In this document: positions 1 to 11,049 of the stretch, piece after piece
How the letters are laid out: every line of letters begins with the position of its first letter
How positions within the stretch are numbered: the first letter of the stretch is position 1
NCBI GenBank assembly: GCA_015178975.1
Contig: WHVD01000254.1
Span: forward strand, 25,353-89,352
Direction of reading: 5' to 3'
DNA: 64,000 nt
Source of the DNA: Hysterangium stoloniferum
Taxonomy: Eukaryota; Basidiomycota; Agaricomycetes; Hysterangiales; Hysterangiaceae
Notes under the pieces: model-generated
What the model was told of the DNA's origin: nothing
Database searches by the model: none
The model's input: the letters and a program-made list of their open reading frames with translations, nothing else
Made by a program: the position numbers and the translations under genes

Positions 1-1448
1 CGGAAGATGTCATTCATCATAGTCTGAAAGGTTGCTGGGCTATTAGTGAGGCCAAAAAACATGACTAAGGGTTCAAACAACCCTCTATTTGTTCGGAAAG
101 CAGCCTTCCACTCATCGCCATCCTTAATGCGAACATTGTTGTAGCCCCATCTGACATCAAGTTTTGTGAAATACCGTGCCCCTTTTAATCGATTCACCAG
201 TTCTGAAATAAGTGGGAGTGGATATCGATTTTTTATGGTTTGGGCATTCAATGCACGATAGTCTTGTACAAGTCGAAGGGAGCCATCCTTCTTCTTGATG
301 AAGAAAACTGGGGATGCCATGGGTGACTTAGAAGGACGTATTCGACCAGTTGCAAGGTTTTCAGCAATAAAAATATCCAGCTCTGTCTGTTCATTGAGGG
401 ACATAGGGTAGACCTTGCAATTGGTTGACTTTGCATCAGGGATTAGTTCAATTGCATGGTCCCAAGGTTTTCTATCAGGCAATGAATTAAATGACTCCTT
501 GGAGAACACATCTTCAAAGGTGTGGAGATACTCCGGGACAATGTCTCGAAAACCTTTTGGGCTCGGTGTATTAAACCTTGCACTAGCCTCTGCTAGTCGC
601 TGAGACACTGTGGCAGATGCTCGAATCTGACTTGGAGTCAATTCTGGGTGCAGCACCGTGACAAATACCCGATCTCCATCTTCAATTAAGTCCTCTATTT
701 GGTCTTCAACCTCATCAGACTGATCAGGTAGTAAGTCAGGAATTGGCTCTTCTGTTTCCTCAGATGTGAAGACTGGGGCAGGGGCATCTCTACAAGCTTG
801 TAAACATCTAATCTCTTCACGTGCCCTGAGGGTTGAGATTTTACACTCTTTACAGTGTGGGTTACAACGGGTCATTTTGACTTCTTGTGTCTGCCAATTG
901 ATCTCTGGGTTGTGATCCCGAAGCCAGGTATAGCCAAGTAAAAGGGATTCCTTCCCAAGCTTGGTGACTGCAAACAATGCCTTTTCTGAGTGATCCTTGT
1001 AGCGTAGGACCAACTCAGCAACTTCAGTGATTGAACCTGCTTCATTGGGTGTCCCATCAACATTGTATACATGAATTGGGTAGATGAGTGATCGTGTGGC
1101 AGTTCTGTTTTCATACACATAGTCTCGGTCAATGAATAGACCAGTTGCACCACAATCAACCAATGCACGAGTCGATCGGAGAAGACCAGTGTCAGTTGTT
1201 TGGAGCTCGACTTTTAGGTGTAATGATTTCGCAGTTGCCGTTGAGGCAATAATGAGAGATTTTGGAAGACGACGTTCCCAAACTGGTCTTCTACGGTGTG
1301 AATGGACTGAGGGTGACTTGGGTGGGTTAGGTATGACTTGAATTCCAGTGTCCTCACTCAACAGAGGTTCAACTTCTGATGTATTAACTGTACATACATC
1401 ATCAACAGAGAGGACACTGAATCTATTTGAAAGTGGCAGCGAGGGCAT
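1..1448 (-). CDS. Pol polyprotein of gypsy copy 1 (partial, runs off window)
   Basis: About 482 codons are open from an ATG at 1448 to the window edge. In order they carry a retropepsin-like protease with ALVDCGATG near 1160-1190, a linker, and the start of reverse transcriptase. The RT shows KKDGSLRLVQDYRALN (around 290-240), YPLPLISEL, FTKLDVRWGYNNVRI and AAFRTNRGLFE; the catalytic Y-X-D-D lies beyond the edge. Pol makes cDNA from the element RNA. The frame differs from gag and starts five bases after its stop, suggesting termination-reinitiation instead of readthrough. Arginine CGA codons here are TGA stops in the 33 kb copy, which supports copy 1 being the functional version. Confidence 0.88.
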   Translation of the reverse strand, partial: MPSLPLSNRFSVLSVDDVCTVNTSEVEPLLSEDTGIQVIPNPPKSPSVHSHRRRPVWERRLPKSLIIASTATAKSLHLKVELQTTDTGLLRSTRALVDCGATGLFIDRDYVYENRTATRSLIYPIHVYNVDGTPNEAGSITEVAELVLRYKDHSEKALFAVTKLGKESLLLGYTWLRDHNPEINWQTQEVKMTRCNPHCKECKISTLRAREEIRCLQACRDAPAPVFTSEETEEPIPDLLPDQSDEVEDQIEDLIEDGDRVFVTVLHPELTPSQIRASATVSQRLAEASARFNTPSPKGFRDIVPEYLHTFEDVFSKESFNSLPDRKPWDHAIELIPDAKSTNCKVYPMSLNEQTELDIFIAENLATGRIRPSKSPMASPVFFIKKKDGSLRLVQDYRALNAQTIKNRYPLPLISELVNRLKGARYFTKLDVRWGYNNVRIKDGDEWKAAFRTNRGLFEPLVMFFGLTNSPATFQTMMNDIF

Positions 1449-1453
1449 ACCCT

Positions 1454-2593
1454 TCACTCGCTGCAGTTGGGAAAACCCGAAGCAGGCTGTAGGTCAGCCC
1501 CTCGAGGAGAGTCATCTGCTTCAGCCACCCTACTACAGGCAATTCGGACATCCGCTTCTGCAAGAAGGATGTCCATGGCCATGTCCTGTCCCTCTTCATC
1601 AAGGCTAGTAAGTAGGGAGCGGATTCTTTGTAGTTTTCGAGGGCAGTCACGACTGAGATGACCCGGCTGACGACACTCGAAACAGAGTGTTGAGGGAAGA
1701 CCCCGGCCTTTTGTCGCATCAACGTCCATCGCGTCGGTCGGCCTAGAGGAGGGTAGTGTCGACGTGGAATGTGGGGGAAGTGGGGGAACGACGCGAGGGA
1801 ACGTCGAAGGTTTCAGTGCGACCGGTCGCGTTGTGACGCCTGCTGAACGGAAAATCTCGTTTGCGTTTCGATTTCGGTCGAAGCGGGAAGCGGCGTCGTA
1901 CCAGCCTTGTTCGTCGTCGTCCTTCGGGCGGTTCTCCATCGTCGCAACCTGGGTCTGGATATGCGGTAAGAGGCCGTGTCGATATTTCATCACAATGGCT
2001 AACGCGTCTTTGTAACCTGCAAGGTCAATGAGTTCGCGAAACTCATCTGTGTACTCGTCGACCGTTCTTCGGGCTTGATGGTACGTCGTTCCTTCTAACT
2101 TGATACGGGCCGTAGCTGCTTCATCAGCTGGAAAGAACTCGCGCTCGAAGGTCCGCACGAAGGTCTCCCACGACGGCACCACGTCTCCTTGACTCCACGA
2201 TTTCATGAGCCGATTTGCGAAAAGGGCGGCTCGACCCGTCTTCATGAACGACACCACCCATTGAACCTTCGTCTCGTCCGTCTGGAACTTCGACCCATTC
2301 ATGCTGATGTACAGCAGACACGAGTTGTAGAAGGTGCGTCCACCAGATCGATCACCGTCGTACGCGTTCGGAAGTGGAACCTTCGGGCCTGAGTTGGTCG
2401 AAACGGCAGTAGAGGTCGACGTAGGTAACGCGGGCGGCTGTGGAGGATTCGTTGGTGGTTGTGTTTGTACAGTGAGTTGCTGAAGAATTTGCTGCAACAG
2501 GTCCGTATTTTGCTTCTGGGAGGCTTGGAGATCTCTGATGTCGTTACTGTGCTGTTCCAGCACCTGGTGGGGATCGGTAATAGAAGTCGACAT
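1454..2593 (-). CDS. Gag protein of gypsy copy 1
   Basis: This is an open 379-residue frame. Gag binds the element RNA and assembles the cytoplasmic particle in which reverse transcription occurs. The N-terminus is a Q-rich coiled-coil-like stretch (about residues 5-45) and a proline-rich linker. A retrotransposon Gag core follows (about 90-230, with W-E-T-F and F-F-P-A-D motifs). Near residue 315 lies a zinc knuckle, CFECRQPGHLSRDC (C-X2-C-X4-H-X4-C). I chose the ATG at 2593 because it opens MSTSITDP, shared with copy 2; the frame is open 50 codons further upstream, but that stretch lies in LTR and leader. The pol ATG follows five bases after the gag stop. Identification rests on the knuckle, the Gag core and the matching copy at 31.4 kb. 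Confidence 0.9.
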   Translation of the reverse strand: MSTSITDPHQVLEQHSNDIRDLQASQKQNTDLLQQILQQLTVQTQPPTNPPQPPALPTSTSTAVSTNSGPKVPLPNAYDGDRSGGRTFYNSCLLYISMNGSKFQTDETKVQWVVSFMKTGRAALFANRLMKSWSQGDVVPSWETFVRTFEREFFPADEAATARIKLEGTTYHQARRTVDEYTDEFRELIDLAGYKDALAIVMKYRHGLLPHIQTQVATMENRPKDDDEQGWYDAASRFDRNRNANEIFRSAGVTTRPVALKPSTFPRVVPPLPPHSTSTLPSSRPTDAMDVDATKGRGLPSTLCFECRQPGHLSRDCPRKLQRIRSLLTSLDEEGQDMAMDILLAEADVRIACSRVAEADDSPRGADLQPASGFPNCSE

Positions 2594-2732
2594 AATAGTA
2601 AAAATGAGGGGAGGGGACCGCGTGTAAACTCGAAGTAGATTAGATCTGTATAAAGGTTTGAATTTGCGATCTTGAATATGGTTCGAAAAATAGCGGCGGT
2701 GACTCCGGTCACTCGATGTGAGACTTTTCTTC

Positions 2733-3034
2733 TGTAAGGGCAACTCTCTAGATCACACTGACTCGCACTATGACTGAGTTGGGGCACTAGCAGAGGGAAT
2801 CCGAAGTAAGTTTTATACCTATCTATTATATACATACAATGTACATTATTACTTACCTAGCAGAGGGAATCCGAAGAGAAAAGTCTAAGGAACCCTCGGC
2901 TAGCGAGTGACTAACTAAAGGTGCAGCTGAGTTTGAAAATGTGATAAAAACAAGGTACTCTTATCCTTGACTTATGAGACTATATTAAGGAAGGTCAGGG
3001 ATGAATTTAGAAAACTTGAGATTGTCCCCTGACA
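2733..3034 (-). repeat. 5' LTR of gypsy copy 1
   Basis: It starts TGTCAGGGGACA at 3034 and by inference ends ...CCCTTACA at 2733. The same limits in copy 2 also give 302 bp. The start is firm because copy 1 and copy 2 diverge exactly there. The inner end is inferred from a TG...CA pattern, not from a second LTR. The LTR carries a 19-bp direct repeat (CTAGCAGAGGGAATCCGAA on the plus strand) flanking a TATAAAAC-like box. Confidence 0.65.
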
Positions 3035-3249
3035 TCCCACTTATATCTGACCTCCTCGATGCTCTGCAGAATGCCCAGATTTATACCAAGATAGACCTTA
3101 AACATGCCTACCACTTGGTCTGGATAGCTGCAGGAGATGAGTGGAAAACCACTTTTAGGACCTGTTATGGGGCTTTTGAGTGGTTGGTGATGCCCTTCAG
3201 GCTCACCAATGCCCTGTCTGTTTTTCAATGTTTTATTAATGATATTTAA
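3035..3249 (+). pseudogene. Reverse transcriptase fragment of a second gypsy family
   Basis: Translation from 3035 gives a short RT stretch with [38 protein letters not shown] and LTNA. It matches the RT at the right end of the window (63.8-64 kb) but differs from copies 1 and 2. It starts where the copy 1 LTR ends and stops at an inverted repeat at 3248. It is therefore the right-hand piece of a gypsy element split by the copy 1 insertion and truncated again on its other side. Confidence 0.85.
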
Positions 3250-3390
3250 AAGTATAAACAAGAATGGATGCCTATGTATACAGCACAGAATGTAGGGAAA
3301 GGGCAGACCTATATACACTAATCCACCATACAGGTGTCACCGTTCCCTACATTTCATACTGTATAGGCATCCATTCTTGTTTATACTTTT
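3248..3390. repeat. 143-bp inverted repeat (foldback)
   Basis: Bases 3248-3275 are the reverse complement of 3363-3390 (28 bp, beginning AAAAGTATAAACAAGAAT). The inner flanks also pair imperfectly (TGTAGGGA against TCCCTACA). It sits at the truncated end of the RT fragment. A similar GTATAAACAAGAAT string adjoins a tRNA-like sequence at 46.25 kb, so a SINE tail or MITE origin is possible. Confidence 0.75.
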
Positions 3391-3486
3391 ATATATAATA
3401 TATAATATTATTCTCCCTAAGTTTCAAACTGACAAAGTATGTAATTGTGGTGGGGGACCTGATTCTTTGACAGAGGTCTGAATGTT

Positions 3487-3862
3487 AAATAACAGGAAAT
3501 AAGAAATTCTGAGTATAGGAATAGCTTGCCCCATACATATATATGTATGGTTGAATACAAAGTATTATATCTTACTTCCTCCCCATTATGGAGTTACATG
3601 GCAATTTATTTTTGGGACCAAAGCGGAATTTTTTTATTGATTTTCAAATTCTGCACTATGTACCTGAAACAGCTGTAAATAACAGGAAATAAGAAATTCT
3701 GAGTATAGGAATAACCTGCCCCATATATATATATGGTGTATACAAAGTCTTATATCTTACTCCCTCCCCATTATGGAGTTACATGACAATTTGTTTTTGG
3801 GGCTTCAGCGGACTTTTTTTTATTGATCTTCAAACTCCGCACTATGTACCCGGAACAGCTGT
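3487..3862. repeat. Tandem duplication, two units of about 190 bp
   Basis: Units 3487-3676 and 3677-3862 both begin AAATAACAGGAAATAAG and both end near CAGCTGT. They share CTCCCCATTATGGAGTTACATG. Substitutions and small indels separate them, so the duplication is not recent. No coding frame is evident, and 3391-3486 and 3863-4233 hold nothing I can name. Confidence 0.8.
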
Positions 3863-4233
3863 GTCAAAGGTCCCAGAAATGGTCAATAGTTCCAGAAATA
3901 GTGCATAGTCTAGAAAGATACAAGACACATGGTGGGTCAAGGAATAAAAAGTGGACTCATTCTTTGTGTATGACCTCTTACAGACTTCACCATGTATAAT
4001 TAAATAACACGTACACAGAACGAAATAGGACCACTATGGGTGCTTATGGGTACTTGGGATTCTGAGCATGTATTAAAATCTCAAAGACGTCATCAGGATA
4101 TGCGATATATTCCATTTCATAGGATTCAATGCAAAACATCAGCAAGGGAAATGGTGACATTTGGCAATAATGATAGCAATTACATGAAATCATAGATTAA
4201 ACCCTGAAAAAGCGGGACAACATATCGTAGATA

Positions 4234-5311
4234 TCATAGCTGGGCCTGGACTTTCTCAGACTGCCATTGCGAGCCAGTGCTAATCGCCAAGGACTCCACG
4301 AGCACCTCCCACACCATCTCTATGCTCCTCGACAATTTCTCATCAAAAATGCCTAAAGCGGCGACGTTGCTCCACAATCCATGAACCCTCGACACATGCG
4401 CAAGGAGTGCCTGAACCGTGAACGTCGCTGCGAAACTGTGTGCCAGCTGTGATAGACCCTGTATGCTGCTGCCAGGCGCCATAGGCAGTAATGACGCGAA
4501 GAGGTGATCGGGGCGCTTTGTGTAGAGGTAGTGCATGAGGATGGGGAATGAGGCTGGGTTCGGAAGGCAGAGCGGGACGACGGGCAGGGTGTTTTTGGCG
4601 GAGTCGGATGTCGGCGTGGGCAGCGGGGGAAGGTGCGCACAGTGCGCGGCGAAGACCAGTCCGTGTGCAGGATGGATGGATACACGCGGTGCGGTCTTGG
4701 AGTAGATCGCGAGGAGATGGGTCGGGCCGCTCGCGGAAAAGTCGTTAACGATAACTTCCAACTCACGAGGGAGACGGTCCCGCGGGGGAACGGTCGTGGT
4801 GGTACTAGCGACTGCAAGCATCCTAGACGTGGAAGTCGAGCTCAGTAGATATTTGGAAAACAATTGAAAAGGAAACTTACTGTTGGCCGACTAGTTGAAG
4901 ACTTTGGAGAATGTACTCCAGGGCAACGCCCTTGAGCTCGGGATCGACAGCTTCCAAGGCATCAGGGGAAATCTCGCGGAACGTTGCGCGCCTCAGCTGT
5001 CGCGGAAGTTGGATGCTTGGTTGCGAGCCGTTGGAAGCTGTCGGGGTAGCCATCTCCGCCATGTCAATGTCCATGTCTTCGACCGGTACTCTGATCGACC
5101 GGGTAGGGGTCATTGAATGCGGTGACTGCGTATGGCGGCGGGCAGGATCACGAGCGGCTTCGCGCGCAAGGATGACTGGGGAGGGAGTGTTGTTGGGACG
5201 AGAACGTTGTCGGCGACCATTGTTATTACGCAGTGGTTTAACTATGACGTTTTCCTTGTTGTTACTGACGAAGGGCACAGGGGAATTAGACTGGGCAGTG
5301 GTGAGAACCAT
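4234..5311 (-). CDS. Clp1-like (clampless) protein, paralogue A
   Basis: Two exons, 5311-4881 and 4822-4234, are separated by a 58-bp GTAAGT...TAG intron (4823-4880), giving 339 residues. The N-terminus is basic and low-complexity (NNKENVIVKP, then LAREAARDP). Next come REISPDALEAVDPELKGVAL and the conserved core: LPRELEVIVNDFSA, THLLAIYSKTAP, PVVPLCLPNPASFP, LMHYLYTKRPDHLFA, VHGLWSNVAALGIFD. From memory of the family, these match basidiomycete Clp1-like proteins, whose founder is needed for clamp cell formation below the mating-type homeodomain genes. No database search was possible, so the name is a recognition call. Paralogues lie at 16703-17824 (intact) and 49297-50032 (broken). Confidence 0.75.
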
Positions 5312-6265
5312 GGTAATTGTGTTCTGGAGGAGGAAGTAGTGGTAGTGGTGCTGTGGCGGATATCTGACTGAATGCGGGGGTCCATGGGAAGTTTGCTTTT
5401 ATATCTATGCAAGGCGCATAACGATGATGGACAGGGTACTGATGTCTGTGGGAAAATCCAGGATGTAATCATGGACCTACAAAGACAATCGACATTGTTG
5501 CCAATCACAAGGGGACCTACAGTTCTTGGTACTACCTCCAGTTCGCGTAATTAAGGTTCATGATTTTCAGTGTGGTCACTCCTACCGTTTGTTTAGAATT
5601 ACACTTTGCACATGCATCCGATATAGGCGTTTCTGCCGGTTTTCCGTAAGGACGCCTGGATCTACCTTCTATTGTGTGTCCCTTTTACTTCCCACGTATG
5701 ATTGGGGTCGAAGTGGTCGTCTATTGGCTCGACCTGCCTTCTATTGTTTGTCTCTCCCTCTCTTCCCACGAAGGATTGGGGTCGAAGTGGTCGTCTATTC
5801 CCTTAACAGGCAGTCACCACTTCTCGCAAGGCCGATCGCATCTTCGGTTAGTTATTGTAGTATAATTCGGGATGTTTAGGGGACCCCTTTGTTCAGATTG
5901 TTCCAGCCAACCGAATCGTCTTTGAATAGATTATTCGCTGTATCATCCATTGTCATGTTTGGACGTTTCGAAGTCACCCCGTTACTGTCATGAGCCTGAA
6001 TCGGGCGATGGATATCCGAGGCGAAAATGTATAATACATGGCTACTCTTCGATGGTATGCACAAGATCACAGGACACATATTAAAAGTAAATTTTCACCC
6101 AAAAAAAACAAGAAAGGTAGGTCATCTGTGCCCTAACCCCATGTGGCACGGGCAAATGCTCCCGCCTTGTCCTACCCGATACTCGTTACAGTGATGACCC
6201 TTAGCTTTCCCATACGAGGCTGCTTATATATCCACAAAAGATACAAGATCGTAATGATTCAGATA
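5312..6265. other. Intergenic, no gene seen
   Basis: This is the upstream region of the Clp1-like gene and the 3' flank of the GST gene. About 5665-5800 contains two diverged copies of a motif resembling TTCCCACG-ATTGGGGTCGAAGTGGTCGTCTATT. I see no frame that resembles a protein family. Confidence 0.6.
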
Positions 6266-7102
6266 TCATCGGATGCATCTCCACGGTTCCGACACCCGCC
6301 ATAGTCTCGCCCACCTTCCACCACCCCAATGAACAACTTCCTGCTCCCACTTCTCCGGCGCACAGGCTTTGAACAACGCCAGGCACGATAAAACGATCAT
6401 ATCCGCGCGTGTAGGCTCATCTCCACCCGCGATGTATATTGGGTCATGGCCAAGTCGGTCTACCGACGCTGCGATATCGTCGAATGCATCCTTCAGGGCA
6501 TTCCATTCCTTGTCCGTGATGTACGCCTCAGGTCGCCACCTCTTCATAGTCATCTTCTTCTCATCTCCACACCATCGTTCTCTTGCCTCGTAAAAGAAAG
6601 CCTGGCTGCGCTCATCTAGCATCTGCCAAGCAAGGGGGATGATTATGCGCCCCAATGTCGGGCCTACCGTCCGGTTGAACGTGGCCTCGAACGCTGCTTG
6701 CAACGCGGCACTATTGGAGGGTATTACAGGTCGCTCAGGAAACTTAGCGTCAAGGTATTGTGTTATCTTTAGCGAGTCCCCAACGACCACTGCCGGCTTG
6801 CTGCCGATGTCTACAATTATAGGTAACATGTAGTGAGGCTTGCCATGGGGGTCGGTGGTTCGAGCAGGAGCACCCAACTTCTTCAACGTGGGTTCAATAT
6901 CCGGGTATGAGAGCCAAACAGTCTTGTACGGTATACGTTTGTAATTGAGTGCAAGCCTATACCCAACATGACGCTTTCAGGCGTGGATGCACTCCAAAGC
7001 ACTCCACACTCACCTCGCCTTCCATGTGTTCGGGTTCCAGGGTGTCGATGGGTGCGTAGACTGGGTATCGTAGAGAAGTATGGAGGGCGTCGAGGCAGTC
7101 AT
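6266..7102 (-). CDS. Glutathione S-transferase, fungal cytosolic class
   Basis: Exons 7102-7014 and 6956-6266 flank a 57-bp intron (6957-7013, GTGAGT...TATAG) and encode 259 residues. The start ATG at 7102 gives ILLYDTQ followed by PWNPNTWKARLALNYKRIPY, the usual opening of the basidiomycete thioredoxin-fold GST domain (about 7-100). The fold continues with the cis-proline strand MLPIIVD and the glutathione-contact helix GDSLKITQYLD. The helical C-terminal domain spans about 120-245 (PIYIAGGDEPTRADMIVLS). The protein would conjugate or reduce glutathione adducts in the cytosol, typically in detoxification of lignin or xenobiotic products. The catalytic residue cannot be fixed by eye. The gene looks intact. 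Confidence 0.85.
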
Positions 7103-10100
7103 GACTAGTCAAAGAAAGGGGTAAGGATGATCGATGGGCTTATATGGCAGCTGTGATGATGGTACGGTACCGTCATAGAAATGCAGACGCCCCTTGTCAC
7201 TTTCCCCCTAGACCTGACGCGGTACGCTCATGTGCCCGCTCCGACTATACGAGTGCCCTTTTTGAAATATTTGCCACTCAATGAAATTCCTCTCTAGAGT
7301 GAATTTGCAATAAATGAAGTTCGAACTGAGTGGGTTCCTGATATTCATATGCGGCACGAACGTTTAGTGCGGATACTCTATTTTTAGGGCACATGGTCTC
7401 GGACTAATGTCGCCGAAAGTTGTAACGACCAGCCTAGTAGGGTAGCTTGCCTTACTCTTCCGCCTCGTAACACTGGATATTTTTTATTGTATGTTCCGTA
7501 AAGGTAATCCACACACCCGACGCCCTGCGGAGTTTCCCAATTTGACCATCCATTTTCGAACCTTTTGGAGTCGCTTATAACCGCCCTATATGATATGGAT
7601 CTTCTCCTTTAATATTAACGCTCATCCAATATTAATAATGCACTCCACGACCTTGGACAACCCTGCCAATAAGCACTCCATTTTCACAATAAATCTGCTG
7701 ATATTAAATCGTTTCCCGCACGATAATCGTTCGTCCAGGATAGTTGGTTATCTTCTTTTACAACTCTTGGGTGTGAAATCGACTAATCTGAAGATCCGTT
7801 AACCGCACAGAGAATGCATTTCCGCGTAATATGGCGCATGACATTACATGGGATGTGAAGCTGGTGCTTCACGTGGTAGGTCCAACGAGTTACATGAGGT
7901 GTCAACGAATGAGGAAGTCATAATGTCAATTCTATGAAAGTGGTTCGAGGTCTGCAAAGCACTTCAAAATTTCAAGGTTGTGCTTCTTCGGTGCGTGGCA
8001 TTATACTATCTTAATTTTAAGCAGGGGGATAACTATTCTTGCTACTGCCAGTGTACGAATTCCTGCCAGACGCAAGACAAGCATGTCTCCTTAATCTATC
8101 TATTTCACAATAAACCCTCGTCAGGTTAATAAATATGTTCCATCTGCTGAGAATTAATCTCTGTCCCGAGTTGTGTCGAGTCGTTCAAGCTCTAAGGCCG
8201 ACACGACCTTTATGATCTGCCAAGACAACCTGGGATCGGTTCTTTGGTTGCCTCGGATCATGTATAATTAGCATCTCTATTTTTGCCTGGCGGGCATTCA
8301 GAAAGAATTCAAATGGATAAGCTTCTCCTACGCCTGGTTACACATGAATATTCAAATGAGCATATGGTTTAGAATATTTTTGGACCTGCGCCAGATATAT
8401 CAACAAACTGGCAGTCATATAACATATAGGCAGGAATGCGATGAGGCCTCGCTATTATCACGAAAAGAAGGGGGGGTACTTTTCAATAGACGTAAGAAGA
8501 CTAGTGGACAATCGGTCCGTGCTCCCGACTTGAAGTCCCCATCCCGAAACCCCAAGTAAAATCCACCCGACGACCTGTAGTATCATCAGCCGCTTCCTGA
8601 TATTGCGGCATAAATAGATCGTTATTTTCGAGTTCGAATGTGCTAATATTGTATGCGACTGATGTCCGAACAGTATGCAGAAATTTCATGGAGGCAAAAT
8701 ATCGAAAATAGCCATGAAGTACGGGCAATCCTTCTCCACCGTCGTGGATAATTCTTGAGCGACGGCGGCATCCCCCACATCATTGCACAACCCGTGACAC
8801 CACGTAATTGTGTCGGGTCCCGGGCTTACCTAATATACTCGACAGCTCAATTTGTGAGTCGTCTGAAAGTTTTAAGCATGAATGTCGTTAGTTTTAGTGG
8901 TGCTTCCTAGACGTATAATTATCTGAGTGAGGTGATGGTACTCCATTAAAACTATAACAGATAGTAACTCAGTCGTCACGGTAAAGTGGAATCGACTGAG
9001 GTATTTACTATGGTGAGTGCGTTTATAAGTACTACGGACAAAAGAAATACTAAACAAAAGGAATATTCGGACAAAAAAATTCTAGACGACAAAGCATTCG
9101 TATTGTTGGTGCCGGTGTCTATTGTCCGGATCAGATCTTGTGTAACGCCTATTGTGCCTACGCGAGCCATAGTTTGTAACATACTCGTGGTGAATGGATA
9201 AGGATTAAATGTTGAATTTTGGGCATTCAAGTAAGCGAGCGGCAGGGACTGGGATATTAGTAAGCGGGTTACTAGGTATATATAGATGAGACTTGCATTT
9301 ATAATCCTCATCCGTTTACAACGAGTTAACCGTCAACTACTCAGACCAACGGAAAGTTATACGGCACCACACTTGACACTAAACAAATACAAATAGACCT
9401 TATGTAACCCAAAATGCGCGGTGACTCCCAACCCGAGCGTAATCTCTCGCTAACCCAAAAGTCAACATATCGGTGCCTCGGCCTTGTAAGCCGTGTTAGT
9501 ATAGCGAATTACCTTAAAATATAGAAATTACTTATTGTAACAAGCTGTCGTCACAACGTAGAGTCATACCTGGAAGTTAGTACGTGTTCATGTTCCTCGT
9601 GCCAAGGGCGGCCAATTGCCGTTGTTTTTTGATGAATAACCAGGGCTTTTATTTCAGCTGACAGTGATGCTTTCATATAAATGTACATCTGAAGAATGCT
9701 GTTGTTCATTTAGCTCCCCACTTTCTCTTGCTTACTCCAGGACTAGTATCACTACACACGGCGTGTCCTTAGGTGTGCCGTATCCGAGTCAGCAACGCTC
9801 AGTAAGGGCACCTTTTCCCTCGAACTTGCTCTGAGCCGTAAGGCTTTCAGTGAAATGCGGCCGTTATCCACCCGGTGGACAATACCCCGACAAGAGCATG
9901 GGGTCATAGAACGGGAAGACGTTGATCACTTGCATATCAAGTCACGCACGCCCCCCTCCCGCACTCGTGCTCACGCCCCAACCGACCTTCGTCACCAGAA
10001 CCCCCCAATTCTAGAACAGATCATCGACCTGACATTCACCGTGACATAGGGGGAGTCCTCCGTCTCAAAAACCGATTCACTGATTTTCGGGGACTTTGCG

Positions 10101-11049
10101 GGAAGAGTATGTCGCAACGGCACATTTGCGGTATTTATACAAATAAGCTGCAAGGGACTATCTAGGAGGCTGCAGCTACCCAGGACATGGGGAGTGCGCA
10201 TTGCATGTCGAAAGATGGGTGGTCCATGCGCTTCCGAATCCCGACGGTCCGTGTTCTCCCTGGACATGGGCGGCGAGTCCTGAGACTTTGTACCGCATCT
10301 TGAGAGTGCTGCGCCCCGTACGGACTCCCGCATACTACTTGAAAGGAAGGCTGACGGCGCGTGGGCCTGGGAGAACAGCGCAGTTTTCTATATTCCATTT
10401 CCAAGTGAAAGTCCAAGCATGGTGGTCCACGCTGCCCAAATTCGGCTGCAGCATTAGATGACAGCAGTGGGATCAGGCCCAGGGAAAAGCCACACACAGG
10501 GCGCTAGAGTGCTTGCTATGACTACCATGCCTTCGATTCGGATTCTGGAAATGGTGAGGGTGGATATAGACAGTTGGATAGTTATACAGTTATGTTGCTT
10601 AATATTTTTGAGCGCGGGTGGTGTGAGTGCCGAGAGCCCAGCACTATATAGCGCAGACTGTGCTTGTTGCCAAGAACCGCTTTGAAACTTACTGCGCATC
10701 CCTTGACGTCGATGTGAGAAGTTTTTTCGGGGTGAAGATGACCAGTGTCTCTTCCGCCGGCAGCCATGGTCGTTCCGCGCGTGGCATTTCATAATAACGC
10801 TACGGTTTGCTGTTCCATTACGTTTTGGGCTTATATATGGCGGTGCATGCCCATGCCGGGTGGCTGGGAATGAAAAAGCTGAAAAAGCGCGGTTGCCAAT
10901 ATCGGCGATCCGGACCCGGAAGACTACACTGCCCACAAGCACCGCCTTGTGCCGGCGTCTGCCCAGGGCTGTGCGCATCAATATTCACGGTTTGAGACCA
11001 GTGATCAAATAAAAAGACTGCACGTTGCAACGGCTCTCGTATCAGCCCC
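7103..11049. other. About 4 kb with no recognisable gene
   Basis: Short open frames exist on both strands (for example minus 8501-8728, plus 9855-10049 and overlapping frames at 9992-10981), but none shows a domain, a consistent exon chain or a counterpart elsewhere in the window. No tRNA, rRNA or transposon terminus was recognised. The minus frame near 8.5-8.75 kb could be a gene relic but I cannot place it. Confidence 0.55.

Larger units (their letters stand above)
1..3034 (-). mobile_element. Ty3/gypsy retrotransposon, copy 1 (left end outside window)
   Basis: On the minus strand this reads LTR, gag, then pol, and leaves the window at base 1. The LTR opens with TGTCAGGGGACA at 3034. A second copy lies on the plus strand from 30972 with high identity through LTR, gag, protease and RT. 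Copy 1 keeps gag and all visible pol open where copy 2 has stops, so it looks young and possibly active. It is inserted into the RT gene of another gypsy family, whose sequence resumes at 3035. Confidence 0.93.

Noticed and set aside
4234-5311. BTB/POZ-domain protein as the identity of the Clp1-like genes
   Set aside because: The LMHYLYTKR stretch recalls a BTB helix, but the THLFAVYS, PVVPLC and VHGLWSNV series and the N-terminus fit the Clp1-like family better.
9992-10981. Overlapping frames on both strands at 10.0-11.0 kb as genes
   Set aside because: No domain, no exon chain and no paralogue; composition looks non-coding.
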